Shown here one piece after another: positions 36,583 through 45,761 of a stretch of DNA of 64,000 nucleotides. The notes beneath the pieces are model-generated. The model was not told the origin of the DNA and searched no databases. It saw nothing but the letters and a program-made list of their open reading frames with translations. How positions within the stretch are numbered: position 1 is the stretch's first letter; every line of letters begins with the position of its first letter. Both the position numbers and the translations under genes were made by a program. Source of the DNA: Thermosipho africanus Ob7 (GTDB lineage Bacteria > Thermotogota > Thermotogae > Thermotogales > Fervidobacteriaceae); contig NZ_NKRG01000007.1 in assembly GCF_003351105.1 (NCBI RefSeq), forward strand, positions 37,795 through 101,794, given 5' to 3'.

Positions 36583-38565
36583 ATGTTTAAAAATTTATTT
36601 TACTTCTTACTTGGAGGAATTGTAATTCTTTTAGTTATTTTTTCAATCAACTTGTATTTAAAAGAAGATGGATTACAAGAATTTTTGCCAAAACTTAAAG
36701 TTGATGGAGCACTTTTAGATGAAAGTTTTTTAACATTTAATGATGAAGATCTCCATGAATTTGAAGTTGTTTTAAATCAAAAAAATAAGTATGTAGCATT
36801 TACGGTTACTGCCAATCAAAAAGTAGAAGTTTATCAAGACGGAAAATTAATATTTTCTTTAACTGGACCAGATCTAAATTCATGGCATAGGTATTATTAT
36901 CTTCCATTAAATGGGACAACAAAATTTTTATTTTATTCAAAAAATGTCGGTGGCGTTGAATCAAGCTGGTATATAGGTAATTTAAAAGATATTCAGAGTG
37001 TGGTTGAAAAACATAATTTTGCTAACGAAATGCTTCATCATTTTACATCAGGTTTTGCAGTAGCTATATTTATATTAATGCTCCTTATGTATTTTGGAAT
37101 AAGAGATAAAAGTTTATTATTTGGAGCAATAACAGTTTTAAGTCCAGTTTTATTGTCTTTGGATGAAATGAATTTAATAATGTCTCCACTACTATTTTGG
37201 AAAAAGACTGTAATTTTAGGAGCTGCTTTATCAATGTACTTTGCGTTAGAATTTGCATATAGCTTGTTTAAAATAAAGAAAAATCTATTATTCAAGATTT
37301 ATGCGATAATTTACTGGATTTTATATGCAAGAGTTTTATTTGCTGCAAATCTTTCAACTGTTAGAGAATATTATTCTCAATTTTATCTGTTTGCAATTTT
37401 TGCTTTATTCTATATATCATATATCTTTGTAAAAAACTCTAAGAATTTTTCAGAAAGAATAGTGACGCTAGGATTGGGAAGTGTTGTATTTGGAATATTA
37501 CTGTCTATTTTCTCAATCCTAGGAATGGTTGAGGTAAACTATATGTTTTTTAATCTTGCTCAGACAGGATTTGGAATTACCCTTGGTATGTATGCTTTTG
37601 TGAAAATAATTGAAATTAACAATGAAACAAAAATTGCAAATGAAAAGATTAACAATTTGCTAGAACAAGAAAGAGAGAACATGAAAATTCTTGAAAGATG
37701 GTCTCAGAAAGCAAGAGAACTTTCTCAAGTTGTTTTTGATACAACTAAAAAAGTTCAGGAAATAGATTTGAGTTTATACGAGAATGCAAAAATTGTTGAT
37801 AGTGACATAAATAATCTTTTATTTGTACTTGAAAAATTTAACGGATTTTTAAATGAAGTAGAGGAAAAGACAAACGAAATATCAGAAAAGATCAACAAAG
37901 TAAGTAAAATAGGTGAAAAGATTGAGCAATCTTCCAGAGAAAATTTAGCAAATCTTTCAATTGTACTGAAGATGACAAAAGATCTTATAAAAGTAAATGA
38001 CTCTCTTAATGCGTCATTTGTTGAATTTTCAAAAGGTATTGATATGATCGAAGATGTTACAACAAAGATTCAAGATATTGCAGAACAAACTAATTTGTTG
38101 TCTTTAAATGCTGCAATTGAAGCAGCGAGGGCAGGAGAAGCTGGAAAAGGATTTGCTGTGGTTGCAGAAGAGATTAGAAAGTTGTCCCAAGACACAGGAA
38201 GGTTGGTAGAGTCTATAAATGAAACAGTGGGCAGTACAAGAAGAACTTTTTCAAAAGTTAATTCGATAATTGTGGAATTGTCAAATAACCTTTCAACTGT
38301 AATTGATAAAAATCAGAGTGTTTTAAATTCAATTGATGAAAATACAAATGATATGTCCGATATGTTTGAAGAATTTAAGATAATTGTAGAAATGGCGGAA
38401 ATGCAAAATCAGCTTTCTCAAAATGTTCAACAAGAAGTTCAAAAAATAGAGGCTATAGCAAGAGATGTTGAGGAAAAATTCAAGGAATTAAGAAGAAAAC
38501 AGGAGGAAATTTCGCAAATGATTAAGCAAATATCTCAAAAATCAGATGAGTTAAGTAATTTATAG
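36583..38565 (+). CDS. methyl-accepting chemotaxis-type protein with multi-helix membrane domain
   Basis: This 660-aa protein has an N-terminal helix (about residues 5-27) and an outside domain of about 125 residues. Some seven membrane helices follow (about 150-345), in the style of 7TM-DISM sensors. A coiled coil from about 350 leads to the MCP signalling hairpin [36 protein letters not shown] near 500-535. No HAMP domain is apparent between membrane and coil. It should pass a signal to CheW/CheA; the ligand is unknown. GGGAGG precedes the ATG. The gene is divergent from the ABC-TetR operon. Confidence 0.9.
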   Translation: MFKNLFYFLLGGIVILLVIFSINLYLKEDGLQEFLPKLKVDGALLDESFLTFNDEDLHEFEVVLNQKNKYVAFTVTANQKVEVYQDGKLIFSLTGPDLNSWHRYYYLPLNGTTKFLFYSKNVGGVESSWYIGNLKDIQSVVEKHNFANEMLHHFTSGFAVAIFILMLLMYFGIRDKSLLFGAITVLSPVLLSLDEMNLIMSPLLFWKKTVILGAALSMYFALEFAYSLFKIKKNLLFKIYAIIYWILYARVLFAANLSTVREYYSQFYLFAIFALFYISYIFVKNSKNFSERIVTLGLGSVVFGILLSIFSILGMVEVNYMFFNLAQTGFGITLGMYAFVKIIEINNETKIANEKINNLLEQERENMKILERWSQKARELSQVVFDTTKKVQEIDLSLYENAKIVDSDINNLLFVLEKFNGFLNEVEEKTNEISEKINKVSKIGEKIEQSSRENLANLSIVLKMTKDLIKVNDSLNASFVEFSKGIDMIEDVTTKIQDIAEQTNLLSLNAAIEAARAGEAGKGFAVVAEEIRKLSQDTGRLVESINETVGSTRRTFSKVNSIIVELSNNLSTVIDKNQSVLNSIDENTNDMSDMFEEFKIIVEMAEMQNQLSQNVQQEVQKIEAIARDVEEKFKELRRKQEEISQMIKQISQKSDELSNL

Positions 38566-38590
38566 GGGGATAATTTCCCCCTATTTTTTT
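38562..38590 (+). terminator. terminator after the MCP gene
   Basis: ATAGGGGGA (38562-38570) pairs with TCCCCCTAT (38576-38584) around a five-base loop, followed by seven T. It reaches the stop codon of the convergent ROK gene. Confidence 0.92.
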
Positions 38591-39713
38591 AAAGATTAGA
38601 TTTTAAGATATATTCTCTCAGAGCATCTACCGCTGCACCAAATTCTATGTTGTTTTTAAGCCCTCTGTACGTTAAAGATACTGAAAAAGTAGAAATGGAA
38701 TGAATTTTTCTTTCGAGCTCATTTGAAAACCATTTTGTTACACCTTCACCAGAAAGAATTATTTTTTCAGGGTTGAAAAGTTTAAAAATATTAGTAAGAA
38801 AAATAGCAAGGTATTTGAAGGATTCATTGTAAATTTCTTGGGCCTTTTTTTCGTATGTCTTGTGCAAGTTTCTAAGTTCGTCTAAGTCATTATTGTATAA
38901 CTCTTCATTTAAGATAAAATCTTCGATTTTTAAGTTCGGAAATTTATATCTTTTAAGATTTGCATAATCTGAAGCTATGGTTTCAAGGCAGCCAGTTGCT
39001 CCACAGTAGCACTTTTCATTTGTTCCTGCATAGAAATGCCCAAGTTCTATTATTTTTCTTTCACTTTTTTCGTATATTCCATGTGATTCATAAAAGCATG
39101 CCCCTATACCAGTTCCATAATTTATTACCAGAATTTTCTTTCCTCCATGTTTTACAAATTCTTCAGTTGCGATTGCTTCGACATCATTAAGTAGACTTAC
39201 AGTGGCATTAGGAAGTAATTTTTTAATTATATAGTGTGGATTAAAGTTTTCAAGTTTTAAGATCTTAGAGTTTGCTTTGTCTTTATCTATATTTCCTGAA
39301 AGAGCAATTCCTATAGCTTTTATTTTATCTAAAGATGATACTTTTTTGATAATTTTCTCTAGAATTCTTGATATGTTTTCATTTCCAATATCATTTTTTG
39401 TTAACTTTATAGATATTTTCTCTTCTTCTTCTTCAAAGTATCCATTAAAAACAGTCAAATTTACACTTTCTCTACCAATTCTAATTCCAATACTTTTCCA
39501 AAAATTCTTGTCCATCTTGATTATATGTTTAGGTCTTCCTACAGTTTCACTTTCGCTTTTTAATACAGTAATATACCCTTTCTTTTTTAAATTGTCCGAT
39601 ATATACGAAAGGGTGGAAGGAGTAACTTTTAAAGATTTTTGCAGTTGATTTCTGTAGGCTTCGTTTTTAAAGAGTAGGTTTAACAGTATTTTTTTTGAAT
39701 TATTTAATTTCAA
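38589..39713 (-). CDS. ROK-family transcriptional regulator
   Basis: This 374-aa protein has an N-terminal winged HTH (about residues 1-60, with LQKSLKVTPSTLSYISDNLKKKGYI) joined to a ROK sugar-kinase-like domain. The domain has ATP-site-like NYGTGIGACFY near 197 and the zinc motif ELGHFYAGTNEKCYCGATGCLE near 220-241. The HTH marks it as a XylR/NagC-type regulator, not a kinase. It overlaps the treT stop by four bases and so is co-expressed with treT. I infer that it binds the TTCGAA repeats at the treT and binding-protein promoters. Confidence 0.92.
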   Translation of the reverse strand: MKLNNSKKILLNLLFKNEAYRNQLQKSLKVTPSTLSYISDNLKKKGYITVLKSESETVGRPKHIIKMDKNFWKSIGIRIGRESVNLTVFNGYFEEEEEKISIKLTKNDIGNENISRILEKIIKKVSSLDKIKAIGIALSGNIDKDKANSKILKLENFNPHYIIKKLLPNATVSLLNDVEAIATEEFVKHGGKKILVINYGTGIGACFYESHGIYEKSERKIIELGHFYAGTNEKCYCGATGCLETIASDYANLKRYKFPNLKIEDFILNEELYNNDLDELRNLHKTYEKKAQEIYNESFKYLAIFLTNIFKLFNPEKIILSGEGVTKWFSNELERKIHSISTFSVSLTYRGLKNNIEFGAAVDALREYILKSNL

Positions 39714-40924
39714 CTGATAACCTCCTTTATAACTTTTAAATACCTTTTTAGATGTGAAGTAGTTAAAAATTTCTCTTTAACTACTTTTCTAGCGTTTCTG
39801 CCTAATTGTTTCCTTAGGCTTTCATTTGTTATTAATTCATATATTGCATCAGCAAGTTCTTTTATATCATTTCTTAAAAAACCATTAAACCCATCTACTA
39901 CTTGTACTTTCACACCGCCTACTGGTCTTGCTACCACAGGATTTTGTTTCCAGAGCATTTCAGATATTACAAGCCCAAACCCTTCTTTTGTTGCAGTGTG
40001 CAATCCAACTGTTGATATAGTTTGAAAAGCATTAACTTCTATATGTCCAACACCCTTTAGATCAGTTAGAAAGTGAATATCAGGATCAGTGCCAGCGTAT
40101 CTTAATATATCTTCAAATAATATCCATCCTTCGGGATCATCTTTAGCCATGGCTGAAACGATGAGTAATTGTATGTCAACTTTTTCTTTTAAAATCCTAT
40201 ATACATCAATAGCACTTTTTAAATCTTTCCATGGATCAAACCTTGCAACCACTGTAACAATAGGTCTATTTAGGTCAATATTATACTTTAAAGCAATTTC
40301 TTCAATTACTTTTTTTGGAAGTTGCTTGTTTTTATCACTTAATGGATCTATACTTGGAGGAAATTCAATAGCTATTTGTTTAAATGGCTCTTGAACATAT
40401 TCATTTAAGTGAAATAAAGCTTTTGAGTATTTATCTGCTGCTTTGTAAGTAATTCTATTCCAAACATTAAAATTTGGATTTGAAGTATCAATATGACATC
40501 TCCATATATACTTTCCATCTTTAAATAAAGGTATAAAAAATGGTTGAGGATCATGAATTATAACAGCGTCGGCATCCAAATTTAACTTTTTTGCATTATC
40601 TTTATTAACCTTTTCAAAGAGTTCAAATTCATTATCTGAGATATCAATATCGGCTCCTTGAAAAGCATTATGAAGTTTTTTTGTAACATTAAAAAATTCA
40701 TTTGGTGCTTCTAAAACTTCCCAAGATGTATTTAAACCTAGATCATTCATTAATGGGGCTAAAGTATAGAGTAACTCTGCAACTCCGCCTCCATATGAAG
40801 TGGCGTTTACGTGGACAACTTTAAGACCCTTTAATTCTTTTGAAAGTTCTATCAACTCTTCAACCTCTTCTTTTGCCACTGTATTGTAGTCGCTAATTTT
40901 TCTTACAGGCAGTTCTACTCTCAT
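39710..40924 (-). CDS. treT: trehalose glycosyltransferring synthase-like GT4 enzyme
   Basis: This 404-aa retaining glycosyltransferase has a TreT-like N-terminus (KVVHVNATSYGGGVAELLYTLAPL near residues 35-58) and NDP-sugar-site motifs VARFDPWKDLKSAIDVY near 235 and KEGFGLVISEMLWKQNPVVA near 315. TreT of Thermococcales and Thermotogales interconverts NDP-glucose plus glucose and trehalose (family knowledge). No signal peptide. It is the first gene of a treT-ROK operon that diverges from a sugar-binding-protein transporter operon, so trehalose uptake and use is the natural reading. A related GT4 activity cannot be ruled out. Confidence 0.88.
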   Translation of the reverse strand: MRVELPVRKISDYNTVAKEEVEELIELSKELKGLKVVHVNATSYGGGVAELLYTLAPLMNDLGLNTSWEVLEAPNEFFNVTKKLHNAFQGADIDISDNEFELFEKVNKDNAKKLNLDADAVIIHDPQPFFIPLFKDGKYIWRCHIDTSNPNFNVWNRITYKAADKYSKALFHLNEYVQEPFKQIAIEFPPSIDPLSDKNKQLPKKVIEEIALKYNIDLNRPIVTVVARFDPWKDLKSAIDVYRILKEKVDIQLLIVSAMAKDDPEGWILFEDILRYAGTDPDIHFLTDLKGVGHIEVNAFQTISTVGLHTATKEGFGLVISEMLWKQNPVVARPVGGVKVQVVDGFNGFLRNDIKELADAIYELITNESLRKQLGRNARKVVKEKFLTTSHLKRYLKVIKEVIS

Positions 40925-40941
40925 GTTTTCTCCTCCTTTAA

Positions 40942-40966
40942 TTCGAATTTCGAAAAAATTATATCA
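40942..40966 (-). promoter_or_regulatory. treT promoter with TTCGAA operator
   Basis: On the minus strand an extended -10 TGATATAAT (40958-40966) is followed after three bases by TTCGAA-A-TTCGAA (40942-40954), a perfect 13-base inverted repeat over the expected transcript start. Confidence 0.75.
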
Positions 40967-41200
40967 CAGTCCAAAAAAATACAAAAATGACTAATCACAG
41001 AAAATAGGTAGAAAATTTCAGTTAGTAAAGTTATATCGAGAATAAAAAGATATTTTGCTTACTTTTGAATAAAATGTATTGATTAAAATGTAAACTTTTT
41101 CATTTTTCGTTTTGGTAAAATAATTAAAATTAGAGGCGATTATTTGATATTATTTGAAAATATTTTGTTTTATTAATGGTTTAGAAAGATGTATGCGATG

Positions 41201-41225
41201 TGATATTATAAATTCGAAAATCGAA
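41201..41225 (+). promoter_or_regulatory. binding-protein operon promoter with TTCGAA operator
   Basis: An extended -10 TGATATTAT (41201-41209) is followed after three bases by TTCGAA-A-ATCGAA (41213-41225). This is the same inverted repeat as at treT with one mismatch and the same spacing to the -10. Confidence 0.75.
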
Positions 41226-41264
41226 AAAATATTTATGATTTATTTCTAATAAGGAGGTGGAAGT

Positions 41265-42509
41265 ATGAAAAGGCTGTTTGTTTTATTTTCTTTGCTTTTA
41301 GTTTTTGCTTTATCATTTTCAATTACCACTATTACTATGACTTCTGGAGGTGTGGGAAAGGAACTAGAAGTTTTGTATGCACAATTAAAAGAATTTATGA
41401 AGCAAAATCCTGACATTGTTGTTACGGTAATTCCAATGCCTGATTCTTCTACAGAAAGGCATGATTTGTACGTTACTTATTTGGCAGCTGGTGAAAGTGA
41501 TCCAGATGTTTTAATGCTGGATGTAATTTGGCCTCCAGAATTTGCTCCATTTTTAGAAGACCTAACAGATGACTATAATTATTTTGAACTTGATAAGTTT
41601 TTGCCAGGAACTGTAAAATCTGTTACCGTTGATGGAAAAATTGTTGCGGTGCCTTGGTTTACTGATGCAGGACTTTTGTATTACAGAAAGGATTTATTAG
41701 AAAAGTATGGATATGATCATCCACCTCAAACATGGGATGAACTTGTAGAAATGGCGCAAAAGATTTCCAAGGCAGAAGGTATTGAAGGATTTGTCTGGCA
41801 AGGTGCAAGATATGAGGGGCTTGTTTGTGATTTTATGGAATATGTCTGGTCATTTGGAACAGATGTTTTGGATGAAAATGGTAATGTAATTATTAATAAC
41901 CCAAAAGCTATTGACGCATTAAAATTCATGGTTGATTTAATTTACAAGTATAGAATTTCACCTGAAGGTGTTACAACGTATATGGAAGAAGATGCAAGAA
42001 GAATATTCCAAACAGGAAATGCAGTATTTATGAGAAACTGGCCATATGCATGGTCACTTGCTAATAGTGATGATTCACCAATTAAAGGTAAGGTTGGAAT
42101 TGCTCCGCTTCCAAAGGGACCTGGCCCAGATGGAAAACATGCAGCAACATTGGGTGGATGGAATCTTGGAATAAATGTATATTCTTCTCCAAAAGAAAAA
42201 GAAGCTGCTAAAAAACTTATAAAGTTCTTAACAAGTTCAGAGCAACAACTTTATAAGGCAGTAAATGCAGGTCAAAATCCAACAAGAAAAGAAGTTTATA
42301 ACAAACCAGAATTGAAAGAAGCTAATCCATTTATGGTTGAATTGTTTGATGTATTTATTAATGCACTTCCAAGACCAAGAACAGCAAGTTATGCAGAAGT
42401 TTCCGATGCTATCCAAAGATATGTACATGCTGCATTAACAAGGGAATTAACACCTGAGCAAGCAATTTCAAGACTAGAAAAAGAGCTAAAAATGTTGCTT
42501 GGAAAATAA
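41265..42509 (+). CDS. sugar ABC transporter substrate-binding protein
   Basis: This 414-aa periplasmic binding protein of the MalE class (cluster 1) has a signal peptide (KRLFVLFSLLLVFALSFS) with no lipobox cysteine. TSGGVGKELEVL follows, then DVLMLDVIWPPEFA, AVPWFTDAGLLYYRKDLLEKYG near residue 125, and GGWNLGINVYSSPKEKEAAKKL near 300. These fit trehalose/maltose/sucrose binders. GGAGGTGG precedes the ATG. It is the first gene of the operon opposite treT, and a stem-loop follows it. Confidence 0.93.
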   Translation: MKRLFVLFSLLLVFALSFSITTITMTSGGVGKELEVLYAQLKEFMKQNPDIVVTVIPMPDSSTERHDLYVTYLAAGESDPDVLMLDVIWPPEFAPFLEDLTDDYNYFELDKFLPGTVKSVTVDGKIVAVPWFTDAGLLYYRKDLLEKYGYDHPPQTWDELVEMAQKISKAEGIEGFVWQGARYEGLVCDFMEYVWSFGTDVLDENGNVIINNPKAIDALKFMVDLIYKYRISPEGVTTYMEEDARRIFQTGNAVFMRNWPYAWSLANSDDSPIKGKVGIAPLPKGPGPDGKHAATLGGWNLGINVYSSPKEKEAAKKLIKFLTSSEQQLYKAVNAGQNPTRKEVYNKPELKEANPFMVELFDVFINALPRPRTASYAEVSDAIQRYVHAALTRELTPEQAISRLEKELKMLLGK

Positions 42510-42511
42510 AT

Positions 42512-42535
42512 TTGTGGGGGACTTTCCCCCCACAA
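42512..42535 (+). other. stem-loop between binding-protein and permease genes
   Basis: TTGTGGGGG (42512-42520) pairs with CCCCCACAA (42527-42535) around ACTTTC, with no T-run behind it. It could protect the 5' message and raise the amount of binding protein over permeases, as known for mal-type operons (inference). Confidence 0.75.
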
Positions 42536-42554
42536 TTTATAAAGAGGTGAGTAT

Positions 42555-43436
42555 ATGCAGAGGAAGGAGCCATTAATTGCTTTTTGGATGATTTTGCCGG
42601 CTATATTAGTCATCTCAGTGATTGCATTTTTTCCACTTTTTAAAACGTTCTATGATAGTTTTTATTCATTTAGTCTAAACCCAAGATTTCCTAGACAATT
42701 TGTTGGATTTGGTAATTATATAAGGCTTTTCAATGATTATAGATTTTGGGATGCACTAAAAACTACAATAATTTTTACTCTCGTTTCAGTTGCACTAGAA
42801 ACAATTTTGGGTTTAATGATTGCCTTGATAGTTAATCAGGATTTTAAATTTCGTGGGGCTGTAAGGGCTGCTATGCTTATTCCTTGGGCAATTCCAACAG
42901 CAATATCTTCTCAGATGTGGAGATGGATGTTTAATGATCAATTTGGGATTATGTCCAGGTTTTATGAAGCACTTCATATAATAGAGCCTGGAACTCCAAT
43001 TCTTGGAAGACCAAATTTAGCACTTTGGGCTATTATACAAGTAGATGTTTGGAAAACAACACCTTTTATGGCTCTTTTAATATTGGCTGGTTTGCAATTG
43101 ATCCCAGAGCAGTTGTATGAAGCAGCAAAAATTGATGGGGCCAATATGATTCAAAGATTTTTTAAAATTACATTGCCACAGCTGGCTCCTACCATAGCTG
43201 TTGCTTTAATTTTTAGAACATTGGATGCGTTAAGGGTTTTTGATGTTGTCTATGTTATGACTCGTGGAAGTGTAGGTACAGAAACTTTGTCGGTTTACAA
43301 TAGAGTATTGTTAATGGATAGAGCATTTACAAGTGCTTCATTTGGGTACGGTTCTTCATTGTCAGTTATAATTTTTCTATTAATCTCAATTTTTGCAATT
43401 ATTTATATTAAATCATTAAAGCTCCAGTTTGATTAA
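42555..43436 (+). CDS. sugar ABC transporter permease (MalF-like)
   Basis: This 293-aa inner-membrane protein has six predicted helices and the MalFG-type EAA loop (EAAKIDGANMIQRFFKITLPQLAP near residues 195-219), which contacts the ATPase. The N-terminus EPLIAFWMILPAILVISVIAFFPLFKTFYDSF is typical of this permease class. GAGGTGAG precedes the ATG. It pairs with the next gene. Confidence 0.95.
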   Translation: MQRKEPLIAFWMILPAILVISVIAFFPLFKTFYDSFYSFSLNPRFPRQFVGFGNYIRLFNDYRFWDALKTTIIFTLVSVALETILGLMIALIVNQDFKFRGAVRAAMLIPWAIPTAISSQMWRWMFNDQFGIMSRFYEALHIIEPGTPILGRPNLALWAIIQVDVWKTTPFMALLILAGLQLIPEQLYEAAKIDGANMIQRFFKITLPQLAPTIAVALIFRTLDALRVFDVVYVMTRGSVGTETLSVYNRVLLMDRAFTSASFGYGSSLSVIIFLLISIFAIIYIKSLKLQFD

Positions 43437-43450
43437 GGAGTGTGAAGAAA

Positions 43451-44290
43451 ATGCAGGCAAAAAAGATAATTTATAGATTTATATTGTATTTCTTGGTTGC
43501 TATCATTTTGATATGGTGTATTTTTCCTTTTTATTGGGCAATAATATCATCTTTAAAGCCAGATAAGGATTTGTTTGAAGTTTATCCTTCTTTGTTTCCT
43601 AAAAGAATAACTTTTGAAAACTATATTAAAGTATTTACTGAAAGACCTTTTCATATTAATATTTTAAATAGCGTAATTGTTGCAGGTGTCACAACGCTTG
43701 CCTCACTTTTGATAGGTTCTCTTGCAGCATACGCCATTGCAAGGTTAAGATTTAAGGGTAAAGTAATAGTAATGTCTTTGATATTAGCTGTTAGCATGTT
43801 CCCTCAGGTTTCCATATTAGGTTCACTGTTTGTTCTTTTGAGAAAAATGCATTTAATAAATACATATCCTGGTTTGATACTACCGTATATAGCTATTACT
43901 TTGCCTTTAACAACATGGATTTTGCAAAATTTCTTTAGAGAATTACCAAAAGAAGTTGAAGAATCAGCAGCTATTGATGGATGTTCAAGATTAAGAACAC
44001 TATGGTCAATAGTTCTTCCTATGGCGGCTCCTGGACTTGTTGCAACTGGATTGTTGACCTTTATTTCAGCATGGAATGAATTTTTATTTGCTCTAACGTT
44101 TATGCAGCGCCCTGAAAAGTACACTGTTCCTGTAGCGATTGCACTTTTTAAGGGAGCCTCACAATATGAGATTCCTTGGGGTCAAATAATGGCTGCTGCT
44201 GTAATTGTAACTACTCCGTTGGTTATTCTGGTTTTGATTTTCCAAAAAAGGATTATTGCCGGTCTTTCAGCTGGTTCTGTGAAAGGGTGA
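43451..44290 (+). CDS. sugar ABC transporter permease (MalG-like)
   Basis: This protein of about 279 aa has six helices and the EAA loop EESAAIDGCSRLRTLWSIVLPMAAPG near residues 175-200. It ends QKRIIAGLSAGSVKG, the standard MalG/LacG-type C-terminus. I chose the ATG at 43451: AAGGAG at 43435-43440 is ten bases ahead, whereas the GTG at 43442 is almost on top of it. No ATPase gene (MalK/MsmX type) follows, so a shared ATPase encoded elsewhere must energise it. Confidence 0.93.
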   Translation: MQAKKIIYRFILYFLVAIILIWCIFPFYWAIISSLKPDKDLFEVYPSLFPKRITFENYIKVFTERPFHINILNSVIVAGVTTLASLLIGSLAAYAIARLRFKGKVIVMSLILAVSMFPQVSILGSLFVLLRKMHLINTYPGLILPYIAITLPLTTWILQNFFRELPKEVEESAAIDGCSRLRTLWSIVLPMAAPGLVATGLLTFISAWNEFLFALTFMQRPEKYTVPVAIALFKGASQYEIPWGQIMAAAVIVTTPLVILVLIFQKRIIAGLSAGSVKG

Positions 44291-44294
44291 TATT

Positions 44295-45677
44295 TTGAAA
44301 AATTTAACTGTTAAGAAATTTAATGATTTTTACGATGAAGGTAAATTAACTTCTGAAAGACTGGTTGAGTTTTATCTTGAACGTATTTCAAAAATTAATT
44401 TGAACGCAATTCTTGAAATTAATCCTGATGCACTTTTTATTGCAAGAGCTTTAGATAGAGAGCGAAGAAACGGTAAAAAAAGGAGTAATTTACATGGAAT
44501 CCCTGTTATTATTAAGGGAAATATTGATACTAATGATAAAATGCAAACTACAGCAGGTGCTAAAGCTTTGGAAGGAAATTTTGCAAGTTCCGATGCTTTT
44601 ATAGTTAAAAAGTTAAGAGAAGCCGGCTGTGTAATCATAGGTAAGGCAAATTTGACAGAATTTGCAAATTTTGTATCTTTTAAAATGCCAAATGGATATA
44701 GTAGATTGGGAGGACAGACTAGAAATCCTTATGGAGATTTTGACACTGGTGGTTCAAGTTCTGGCTCAGCAGTTGCAATTGCTGCAGATTTAGCACTTCT
44801 TTCGATAGGAACTGAAACTTCGGGTTCTATTCTTTCGCCTTCTAGTATGAATTCTTGCGTTGGTTTAAAGCCAACTGTAGGTACAGTAAGCAGGACAGGT
44901 ATTATACCAATTTCATTCACACAGGATACTGCAGGACCAATAACAAGAACGGTAGAAGATGCTTTTGAATTGTTTAAGGTGATTTTTGGATATGACCATA
45001 AAGATCCTGCAACATACTTTATTAAAAATTTTTCTTTTGATAGTAAAATAGAAATTATTCATGATTTATATGGTATGAAATTTGGTTATACAGATCAAAT
45101 ATTTGAATGGATGAATAAGGAGTTAGTGGATATATTTTTGGAAAATTTAAAAAAGATTGAAAAATTGGGTGGGAAGGTTAAAAAAGTAGAATTTAAAAAT
45201 CTTAACAAAATAAATAACATAGAAGTTTTATATTATGAGTTTAAATTGGGGATTAATAATTATCTAAAAGATAAAAATTTAAAGGTTAAAACGTTGAGTG
45301 ATATTATAAAGTATAATTTTGAAAATAGAGATGCAATACCCTATGGGCAGAATATCTTGCTTAATTCAGATGCAACTGATATTAAAGATGGAAGATACAT
45401 AGAATATCTTTTAAATGATAGAAAGTATGCAAAAGGTGAGATAGATAGATTATTTAATGAAAATGTTCTTGATGCTCTGTTGTTCCCAGCAAATTATGGT
45501 GCACACATTACAGCAAAAGCACAGTATCCGTCAATTGTTGTTCCAGCAGGCTTTACTGAGAAAGGACCTTTTGGCCTTACTTTTTCAGCACGGGCATTCG
45601 AAGAAAGTAAGTTATTTTCCATTGCTTTACTATTTGAAAGAAGTTTTTCAGAAAGAAAACTTCCAGATATAGATTAG
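44295..45677 (+). CDS. amidase-signature enzyme
   Basis: This 460-aa enzyme has the Ser-cisSer-Lys triad of the amidase-signature family. The Lys is in GIPVIIKGNID near residue 75, and the serines are in DTGGSSSGSAVAIAADLALL near 150, followed by GTETSGSILSPSSMNSCVGLKP. It resembles amidases of the GatA-like branch but is not in a gatCAB context. The start is a TTG at 44295 with GGGTGAT ahead and only four bases after the permease stop, so it belongs to the sugar operon. Its substrate is unknown; an amide or N-acetylated sugar derivative would fit the context but is a guess. Confidence 0.88.
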   Translation: MKNLTVKKFNDFYDEGKLTSERLVEFYLERISKINLNAILEINPDALFIARALDRERRNGKKRSNLHGIPVIIKGNIDTNDKMQTTAGAKALEGNFASSDAFIVKKLREAGCVIIGKANLTEFANFVSFKMPNGYSRLGGQTRNPYGDFDTGGSSSGSAVAIAADLALLSIGTETSGSILSPSSMNSCVGLKPTVGTVSRTGIIPISFTQDTAGPITRTVEDAFELFKVIFGYDHKDPATYFIKNFSFDSKIEIIHDLYGMKFGYTDQIFEWMNKELVDIFLENLKKIEKLGGKVKKVEFKNLNKINNIEVLYYEFKLGINNYLKDKNLKVKTLSDIIKYNFENRDAIPYGQNILLNSDATDIKDGRYIEYLLNDRKYAKGEIDRLFNENVLDALLFPANYGAHITAKAQYPSIVVPAGFTEKGPFGLTFSARAFEESKLFSIALLFERSFSERKLPDID

Positions 45678-45710
45678 ATTTTAAAAATAGCCCTTTTAGA
45701 TGAATTAGTA

Positions 45711-45741
45711 AAAAAGGAATGGCAAAAGCCATTCCTTTTTG
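45711..45741. terminator. bidirectional terminator after the amidase gene
   Basis: AAAAAGGAATGGC (45711-45723) pairs with GCCATTCCTTTTT (45728-45740) around AAAA. U-runs result on both strands, serving the convergent amidase and VWA genes. Confidence 0.93.
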
Positions 45742-45761
45742 TTATATATAAATAACTTTAT

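Larger units (their letters stand above)
40925..41264. other. 340-bp intergenic region between treT and the binding-protein gene
   Basis: The region holds the two divergent promoters and operators at its ends (about 40942-40966 and 41201-41225) and ribosome sites for both genes. The roughly 230 bases between are very AT-rich. I see no ORF of note, RNA gene or further clear repeat there. Confidence 0.8.
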
